This document shows positions 58,839 to 64,000 of a DNA stretch of 64,000 bases, one piece after another. Under the pieces are notes generated by a model that ran no database searches, was not told the DNA's origin, and was given only the letters and a program-made list of their open reading frames with translations. A program made the position numbers and the translations under genes. This DNA is from Massilia kyonggiensis (GTDB lineage: Bacteria; Pseudomonadota; Gammaproteobacteria; Burkholderiales; Burkholderiaceae_D): positions 186,001 to 250,000 of the forward strand of contig NZ_JANUGY010000005.1 of the NCBI RefSeq assembly GCF_024756235.1. Reading direction: 5' to 3'. Positions within the stretch are counted from its first letter, which is position 1. Each line of letters begins with the position of its first letter.

Positions 58839-59690
58839 TCAGGACCGGGCCTGCTGGCGTGCCCGAGCGGGCGTGATGCCGTACGCGGCCGCGAAACAGG
58901 CCGTCATGTGACTCTGGCTGTTGAACCCGCATTGCGCCGCAACACGGGCGATGGAGAAGCTGGTCCGGGTGAGTAATTCATGGACCCGTTCGAGGCGTAA
59001 ACGCAACACATAACGGTGCGGCGTCATCCCCATCGCTTCCTGGAAGATGCGGCGGAAATGCGATTCCGACACGCCCGCGCGCTCGGCCAGCTCGGCGTTG
59101 GACAGCTCGCTCGACAGGTTCTGGCCGATCCATTCCAGCACGCCCTGCAGGCGCCCCAGCTGGAGGGCGTCCGGCGGCAGGTGCCGTCCCGTCTTGCCCT
59201 CGAGGACGCGGCACGTCTGCTCGATCATCAGGGAGCACGCCCGCTCCACGAAGCCCGTGTTCGGCGTGCTGCTGCGCGAGACTTCCGCCAGCAGTTGCTG
59301 GGCGGCCGCATGCACGAGCGGGTCGGAAAAAGTGGGCGACTTGGCGCGCGCGGCCAGCAGGCGCTGCAGGTGGCGGACCATGTCGTGGTCCGGGTCGAGG
59401 AAGTGGAACATCGCCATGTCGATCGCGCCGAAGAAGGTCCAGCGGCTGGCGAAGCCGGGCTGGAACACGGTCGCGGCGCCGGCCAGAAAGTCGAACGACC
59501 GGCCCGGACTGCGCCCGGCCGTGGCGCGCGCGCCGCCCAGGTGGCAGGCCAGCACCAGCGAGTCGAGCGGGGGGACTTCGCAGCCGCCCAGCTGGAAGAT
59601 GTAGCGTTCGGCCCGCAGGGGCACGCCGCCGATCTCCACGCTGGTGACCGGCTCGCCCAATGCATTGCTGATCCTGTCCCAAGTGTGCAC
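58839..59690 (-). CDS. AraC-family transcriptional regulator
   Basis: This 283-aa protein has an N-terminal domain with a possible ligand or cupin-like fold (about 20-160). The C-terminal AraC DNA-binding domain (about 180-283) carries LAERAGVSESHFRRIFQEAM and IARVAAQCGFNSQSHMTACF. It begins with GTG at the first available start and has no good Shine-Dalgarno, so the exact start is unsure. It is divergent from the C39 peptidase operon, with an operator-like palindrome between them, so it may control that operon. The ligand is unknown. Confidence 0.9.
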   Translation of the reverse strand: MHTWDRISNALGEPVTSVEIGGVPLRAERYIFQLGGCEVPPLDSLVLACHLGGARATAGRSPGRSFDFLAGAATVFQPGFASRWTFFGAIDMAMFHFLDPDHDMVRHLQRLLAARAKSPTFSDPLVHAAAQQLLAEVSRSSTPNTGFVERACSLMIEQTCRVLEGKTGRHLPPDALQLGRLQGVLEWIGQNLSSELSNAELAERAGVSESHFRRIFQEAMGMTPHRYVLRLRLERVHELLTRTSFSIARVAAQCGFNSQSHMTACFAAAYGITPARARQQARS

Positions 59691-59717
59691 GGTGCCCCAA
59701 TCGAATGAGCGGTTTTT

Positions 59718-59740
59718 TATAAAAACGATAGCGTTTTATA
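59718..59740. promoter_or_regulatory. Palindrome in the divergent araC / C39-operon region
   Basis: TATAAAAACG and CGTTTTATA flank ATAG: an inverted repeat with one extra A, in an AT-rich promoter region. It may be an operator or overlapping -10 elements for both directions. Confidence 0.5.
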
Positions 59741-59856
59741 ACATCCGCCAGCCGTGCCTGCATCCAGAATATAGAAAAAGTGCAATAAACGTGGCCAAAA
59801 CACCACGTTGGGATGCATGACACAAGGGGCCGCATGAAGCGCCCCAGGGAGACATC

Positions 59857-60618
59857 ATGTTCACATTCCTGCTGGGGATCCTCGCGGTCCTCGTGGGCGG
59901 GGCCGGCGTGCTTGCCAAGCACGAGGCGCAGGACCGTCCGCTCGAACGCTTCGACCTGCCGACGACCATGTCCGTGGCCGCCGCCGGCATTCCGAACGTG
60001 CCGATGGAGCCGTACTCCGAGCTCAAGTACAAGAACATCGTCCACCAGGCCTACGACTACAGTTGCGGCTCGGCGGCCCTCGTCACGATCCTCAAGTACC
60101 ACCTGGGCATCGACGTCACCGAGCAGCAGTCGATGGAAGGCATGATGGCCTTCGGCGAGAAGGACAAGATCATCGAGCGGCGCGGCTTTTCCCTGCTCGA
60201 CATGAAGCGCTACCTCGCCTCGATCGACGTGCAGAGCGCGGGCTTCCATGCCGAGATGTCGGACCTGCTCACGCTCGATTCGCCGGGCATCGTGCCGATC
60301 GACTACGCCGGCTTCAAGCACTTCGTCGTGCTGCGCGGCGTGCGCGGGGGCCTCGTGTTCCTGGCCGACCCGTCGGCCGGCAACATCACGTTCTCCGTCG
60401 AGGAATTCGCCACGCTGTGGGACCGCAACACGCTGTTCATCGCCTATCCGCCGAAGAACCGTCCGCCCGCGTTGAAGCTCGCGCTGGCCGACGACGAACT
60501 GGGCGTGGTCGACATGGACCGCATCCGCGACCGCGGCCTGCAGCGCCCCATCGACACGCAGGTGGCGAACGAGCGCCTGCTGAACGGTTTCGGCGGCATC
60601 TCGATCCGCAAACACTAG
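59857..60618 (+). CDS. Membrane-anchored C39-family cysteine peptidase
   Basis: This 253-aa protein has an N-terminal hydrophobic segment (2-20), a signal anchor or signal peptide, that would place the rest in the periplasm. The peptidase domain (about 55-200) shows IVHQAYDYSCGSAALVTILK with Q64 (oxyanion) and nucleophile C70, then GFKHFVVLRGV with H155 and LADPSAG with D171, a full C39 triad. C39 enzymes normally cut double-glycine-type leaders and are fused to ABC exporters; here there is no ABC part. GGGAG precedes the ATG. It opens an operon of at least five genes with gaps of 8-24 bp. Four exported proteins with C39-like leader motifs are encoded nearby. Confidence 0.88.
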   Translation: MFTFLLGILAVLVGGAGVLAKHEAQDRPLERFDLPTTMSVAAAGIPNVPMEPYSELKYKNIVHQAYDYSCGSAALVTILKYHLGIDVTEQQSMEGMMAFGEKDKIIERRGFSLLDMKRYLASIDVQSAGFHAEMSDLLTLDSPGIVPIDYAGFKHFVVLRGVRGGLVFLADPSAGNITFSVEEFATLWDRNTLFIAYPPKNRPPALKLALADDELGVVDMDRIRDRGLQRPIDTQVANERLLNGFGGISIRKH

Positions 60619-60638
60619 ACCCACCACGAAGGACCACC

Positions 60639-61688
60639 ATGAAATTTTCCACGACGCTGGCCCCGGCGCTGGCCTGCACCTTCCTGCTCGCCCAACTGCC
60701 GGCGCACGCCCAGGACACGGCGAGTTCCTCCACGCTGAACGCCGCCACGACGGGCACGCCGCCCGCGACTTCGGAGGCCGTGCGCGACGCGCTGGCGAAG
60801 AAGGAGGGCGATGCCGACAACACGTCGCTGCTGAAGGAAACGCTGACCGCGGTCGACAAGCAGTACTCGCTGATCCGCAAGGGCAAGGTGCAGCTGAACT
60901 ACGAGCTGGGCTACACGTACATCGGCCAGGAAAAGATCAACACCGACCTGTCGTCCGGCACGGCGACACTGTTCTCGATCGAGAACACGAACTCGCACAC
61001 GATCACCAACACGATCATGGCGGACTACGGCGTGCGCAACAACCTGACCGCCAACGTCACGCTGCCCCTGATCAGCCGCTACTCCGATTCCGGCGGCTTC
61101 TCGGGCGTCTCGCACACGATCGGCGACGTGGGCCTGGGCGTGCGCTGGCAGCCGCAGGAGGTCAAGCGCGACGAGGTCGCGTACACGCTCACGGGCAACG
61201 TGCGCCTCGCCACGGGCACCAGCCCGTACAAGGTCGACGTGCAGAAGGGCGTGGCCACCGGCTCCGGCGTCAACACCTTCAACATCGGCGCCAACATGAC
61301 GCGCATCGTCGATCCGGTCGCGCTGTTCGGCTCCTTCAACGTGGGCTACAGCCTGACGGCGAAGCACCTGAACCAGAACCTGTACGGCGCCACGCTGCGC
61401 GAAGTGAAGCCGGGTGCCAGCTTCGGCTTCGGCATCGGTTTCGCGTATGCGCTGTCGTACAAGATCACGACGTCGTTCTCGTTCCAGGAATCGATCCAGT
61501 CCCGTTCCACGCTCACGTTCGACAACGGGAACAAGGCGCAGACGCAGACGCAGAGCGCGGGCATCCTGGCGATCGGCGCGGGCTACCGCATGTCGCCCAA
61601 GACCACCGTCAACGTGACGGTCGGTGCGGGCCTCACGGCGGCCGCGCCGAACCTGTCGCTCACCATGAGCCTGCCGTTGTCGCTGTGA
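60639..61688 (+). CDS. Outer-membrane beta-barrel protein, unknown function
   Basis: This 349-aa protein has a signal peptide (1-24, ending PAHAQ), a Ser/Thr/Ala-rich linker and a Lys-rich helix (about 45-75). A barrel of about a dozen amphipathic strands follows (for example KVQLNYELGYTYIG, TANVTLPLISRYSD and VGLGVRWQPQEV), ending in LSLTMSLPLSL. It resembles the transporter / phenol-degradation-type meta-pathway barrel group. GAAGGA lies upstream of the ATG. It sits 20 bp after the C39 peptidase and 8 bp before the FadL-like gene. The cargo or role is unknown. Confidence 0.78.
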   Translation: MKFSTTLAPALACTFLLAQLPAHAQDTASSSTLNAATTGTPPATSEAVRDALAKKEGDADNTSLLKETLTAVDKQYSLIRKGKVQLNYELGYTYIGQEKINTDLSSGTATLFSIENTNSHTITNTIMADYGVRNNLTANVTLPLISRYSDSGGFSGVSHTIGDVGLGVRWQPQEVKRDEVAYTLTGNVRLATGTSPYKVDVQKGVATGSGVNTFNIGANMTRIVDPVALFGSFNVGYSLTAKHLNQNLYGATLREVKPGASFGFGIGFAYALSYKITTSFSFQESIQSRSTLTFDNGNKAQTQTQSAGILAIGAGYRMSPKTTVNVTVGAGLTAAAPNLSLTMSLPLSL

Positions 61689-61696
61689 GGCCGACG

Positions 61697-63292
61697 ATGA
61701 CACGCACCGCGGCACCATGGCTGGCCCTGGCCGCGCTGGCGCCCGTTGCGCATGCCGGCGTCACCGACAACCTCGTCACGAGCCCCACCGCGATGGCGAT
61801 GGGGAATGCGGTGACGGCCGACCCGCCCGGGATCGAATCGATCCACTTCAATCCGGCCGGTCTCGCGCGCCTGAACGGCACGCACCACATCGATTCCGTG
61901 TTCGTGGCGACGATCCGCAACCCGAACCGTTTCGTTTCCGCGCCCGACATCGACATCGGCGGCTTCAAGGACGATCCGATCAACGGCAAGTCGAGCGGCC
62001 CGGTGCGCCAGGCCCTCTACATCCCGTTCTACGGCGTCCCCAAGGCGCGGCTGCCGGGCGTGCTGGTGCCGAGCATGGGCATGTCGTACAACGCGCCAGG
62101 TTCACGCTGGACGTTCGGCACGAATGTCTACCTGGCGGCCGCGATGAGCATCGACCGCACCAAGGACCCGGACGATCCGGCGCGCTTCGACGGCCGCCTC
62201 GTCCAGCTGCAGCGCCTCGTGTACCTGTCGCCGGCGGCCGCGTACAAGGTGTCGGACACGCTGAAGATCGGCATCTCGGTGCCGATCGCATACTCCGCCT
62301 TCGCCATCAACACGGACTTCCGTGCGCCCAACAAGCTGCTGGGCACCGTCGGCCAGCTGCAGAAGGCGGTCTGCCCGGAGGGCAACGGCACCGTGATCGA
62401 CACGCTGACCTTCGGCCTGTGCGGCGGCGGCCCGGAAGGCATGGTCAACCCGTTCAAGCGCGCCGCCAACATCGACTTCGATTTGCGCGCGTCGTTCGAC
62501 CCGACGGTCAACATCGGCGTGCTGTGGGAGCCGAAGAAGTGGCTCGCGCTGGGCGTCGTGTACCAGGGCGGCACGCGCACGACCTACACCGGCTCGTACA
62601 CGTTCCACAGCGACCCGATGCTGCGCAGCTTCGTGCGCGGGCTGAATTCGAGCCTGCTCGGCCCGATCGTCGGCGCCGTCACCGGCATGCCGCAGGATAT
62701 CCCCGAATACCAGCACGGGAACATGACGGCGAAGATCCCGTTCCCGTGGCGCGTGCAGGCGGGCATGAAGCTGATGCTGACCGATTACGTGCAGCTGAAC
62801 GCGGACGTCAGCTATGCCGACTGGGCGCAGTGGAACCAGCTGACGTTCGAGTTCGACGAGAGCATCAAGCTGCTCGAGATGGCGCGCCTGTTCGGCTACG
62901 CGAATTCGCGCCAGGCCACGTTCAAGATGGGCTTCCGCAGCGTCGTCAACTACAGCTTCGGCACCCAGTTCAACCTGACGAAAAAGCTCGCGCTGCGCCT
63001 CGGCTATGAGCCGCGCAAGAGCTCCATCCCGGGCAATCAGATGAGCCTTCTCGCGCCGCTGCCGGACACGAAGCTCAAGAGCATCGGCCTGCGCTACCGC
63101 TTCGACGACGGCGGAGAAGTCAACGTGACGGGCAGCTACATGAAGGGCACGTACGACATCCCCGCGCGCAGCGACTGCAATCTGAACTGCGACAATTTCT
63201 TCAACCTGATCTATAACCCTTATGCGGCCACCAGCGTGTCCGGCAGCCTGATCGTGAAATACGCGGGCGCCTCGTACACGCGGCCGTTCTGA
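61697..63292 (+). CDS. OmpP1/FadL-like outer-membrane protein
   Basis: This 531-aa protein has a signal peptide (1-20, ending VAHA). The FadL-type start GVTDNLVTSPTAMAMGNAVT and PGIESIHFNPAGLARLNGTH follow, characteristic of the OmpP1/FadL hydrophobic-compound channel family (N-terminal hatch). The barrel ends in KYAGASYTRPF with the terminal Phe. It is longer than E. coli FadL (446). GAGG precedes the chosen ATG; a GTG four codons upstream is possible. In this operon it may serve the locus rather than fatty-acid uptake, but that is inference. Confidence 0.85.
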   Translation: MTRTAAPWLALAALAPVAHAGVTDNLVTSPTAMAMGNAVTADPPGIESIHFNPAGLARLNGTHHIDSVFVATIRNPNRFVSAPDIDIGGFKDDPINGKSSGPVRQALYIPFYGVPKARLPGVLVPSMGMSYNAPGSRWTFGTNVYLAAAMSIDRTKDPDDPARFDGRLVQLQRLVYLSPAAAYKVSDTLKIGISVPIAYSAFAINTDFRAPNKLLGTVGQLQKAVCPEGNGTVIDTLTFGLCGGGPEGMVNPFKRAANIDFDLRASFDPTVNIGVLWEPKKWLALGVVYQGGTRTTYTGSYTFHSDPMLRSFVRGLNSSLLGPIVGAVTGMPQDIPEYQHGNMTAKIPFPWRVQAGMKLMLTDYVQLNADVSYADWAQWNQLTFEFDESIKLLEMARLFGYANSRQATFKMGFRSVVNYSFGTQFNLTKKLALRLGYEPRKSSIPGNQMSLLAPLPDTKLKSIGLRYRFDDGGEVNVTGSYMKGTYDIPARSDCNLNCDNFFNLIYNPYAATSVSGSLIVKYAGASYTRPF

Positions 63293-63304
63293 CTGGAGAC
63301 GACG

Positions 63305-63847
63305 ATGTTGCGAATGATTTGGATGACGATGGCCTTAGGTTTGGCCGCGGGCGCGCACGCGGAGGGCATGACCGGCGTGCCGCCCGCCAAGCAGGCGCTC
63401 GTGCAGCGCGTGCTGGACAAGATGGGCCTGGAGTCCGTCGGCCTGCAGATGCTGCAGGCGCCGGTGGCCGACATGCTGCGCCAGTCGCGCGTGGTGGTGC
63501 AGAGCCGCGTCCCGGCCGACAAACAGGACGCGACGATGAAGGACATCACGGCGGAGGCGACGAAGTTCGTCGAGCAGGAAACGCCGGGCCTGCGCACGAG
63601 CACGCACGCGATCGTGCAGTCCAGCGTGGCGCCGCTGCTCGCGCAGAAGTTCAGCGAGGACGAGCTGAAACAGCTGGCCGGCATCCTCGAATCGCCCGTG
63701 CTGGCGAAGTTCGAGAGCGTCGTGCCGGAGATGAAGAAGGCCGTCGGCGAGAACGTGGCCAAGGCCAACGCGGCGCAGATCCAGCCCAAGATGACGGAAC
63801 TGCAGAACCGCGTGGGCCTGAAGCTGCGCGCGGCCGTCGGGCAGTAA
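63305..63847 (+). CDS. Exported DUF2059-like helical protein
   Basis: This 180-aa protein has a signal peptide (1-19, ending GAHA) and is otherwise helical. VLDKMGLESVGLQMLQAPVA and the later FSEDELKQLAGILESPVLAK resemble DUF2059 proteins, periplasmic helical proteins of unknown role. GGAG precedes the ATG. The gap to the upstream gene is 12 bp and to the downstream gene 24 bp, consistent with one operon. The family match is by pattern only. Confidence 0.72.
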   Translation: MLRMIWMTMALGLAAGAHAEGMTGVPPAKQALVQRVLDKMGLESVGLQMLQAPVADMLRQSRVVVQSRVPADKQDATMKDITAEATKFVEQETPGLRTSTHAIVQSSVAPLLAQKFSEDELKQLAGILESPVLAKFESVVPEMKKAVGENVAKANAAQIQPKMTELQNRVGLKLRAAVGQ

Positions 63848-63871
63848 CGACCACACCATGAGGAGGCGGCG

Positions 63872-64000
63872 ATGAGCGACTGGATGACACGCAGCACCAA
63901 CAGGTCCCGGCTGGGCCAGATCCTGATCGAGAAGCAGCTGATTTCGCAGGAACAGCTGGACGCGGCAATCCGCGCGCAGGAGCAGAGCGGGCGCCGGCTG
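63872..64000 (+). CDS. GspE/MshE-type N-terminal domain protein, cut by the window end
   Basis: AGGAGG precedes this ATG. The first 43 codons read MSDWMTRSTNRSR, then LGQILIEKQLISQEQLDAAI, then RAQEQSGRRL. The second stretch matches the start of a MshEN/GspE_N domain, found at the N terminus of type II secretion and type IV pilus assembly ATPases and in some c-di-GMP receptors. The rest lies outside the window, so an ATPase domain is not proven. In this operon it suggests that the locus includes an assembly or secretion motor. Confidence 0.65.
   Translation, partial: MSDWMTRSTNRSRLGQILIEKQLISQEQLDAAIRAQEQSGRRL

Overview
The window is a GC-rich (well above 60% by eye) chromosomal segment of a betaproteobacterium, most likely an Oxalobacteraceae member of the Massilia / Duganella / Pseudoduganella group. 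This rests on the housekeeping gene order (scpB-rluB-rimP-nusA-infB-rbfA-truB-typA), the many TonB-dependent receptors with mature starts of the type QRVEVTGSRI, the DedA-rhodanese fusion and the general protein flavour. The assignment comes from recognition, not a database search. No rRNA, tRNA, CRISPR array, prophage or intact insertion sequence was found.

Layout. 1-2184: C-terminal part of a TonB-dependent receptor (TBDR). 2249-6999: rsmE, tkt, gap and map. 7100-13230: two tandem paralogous TBDRs. 13382-22829: glnE, then a yhdP-nit-tldD cluster. 22847-23907: two uncharacterised small genes. 23908-26772: a fourth TBDR. 27025-28272: aroG behind a promoter, an aromatic-rich leader peptide and a terminator, which together look like a ribosome-mediated attenuator. 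28342-35752: a TPR/aspartyl-hydroxylase-like protein and two more TBDRs. 36073-39700: a peptide-type ABC transporter without a visible binding protein. 39702-39908: paired inverted repeats of REP type. 39991-42221: a DedA-rhodanese fusion and glk, with a HexR-like operator in front of glk. 42293-42607: a highly structured scpB leader closed by an 11-bp long-range stem. 42608-54648: the translation and transcription cluster scpB, rluB, rimP, nusA, infB, rbfA, truB, a small membrane protein and typA. A complete promoter plus terminator lies ahead of rimP.

54918-64000 is the most unusual part. Four Sec-exported small proteins share the motif D-x-(E/A)-L-(S/A)-x-V-x-G directly after the signal peptide. 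Two AraC-family regulators follow on the other strand. Then comes a tight forward operon: a membrane-anchored C39 cysteine peptidase, a beta-barrel protein, an OmpP1/FadL-like protein, a DUF2059-like periplasmic protein, and the first 43 codons of a protein with a GspE/MshE-type N-terminal domain. The motif resembles the leader recognised by C39 (double-glycine) peptidases. I propose that the peptidase matures the exported proteins in the periplasm as part of an uncharacterised surface-assembly or secretion system. It may be related to the Fil clusters annotated as putative pilus assembly in Acinetobacter; that comparison is from memory.

The remaining genes serve central carbon flux (tkt, gap, glk), aromatic amino-acid entry (aroG), nitrogen control (glnE), protein maturation (map, tldD), outer-membrane homeostasis (yhdP) and nutrient uptake (six TBDRs, ABC transporter). 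All starts were chosen by hand from ribosome-binding sites, family alignment and overlaps.
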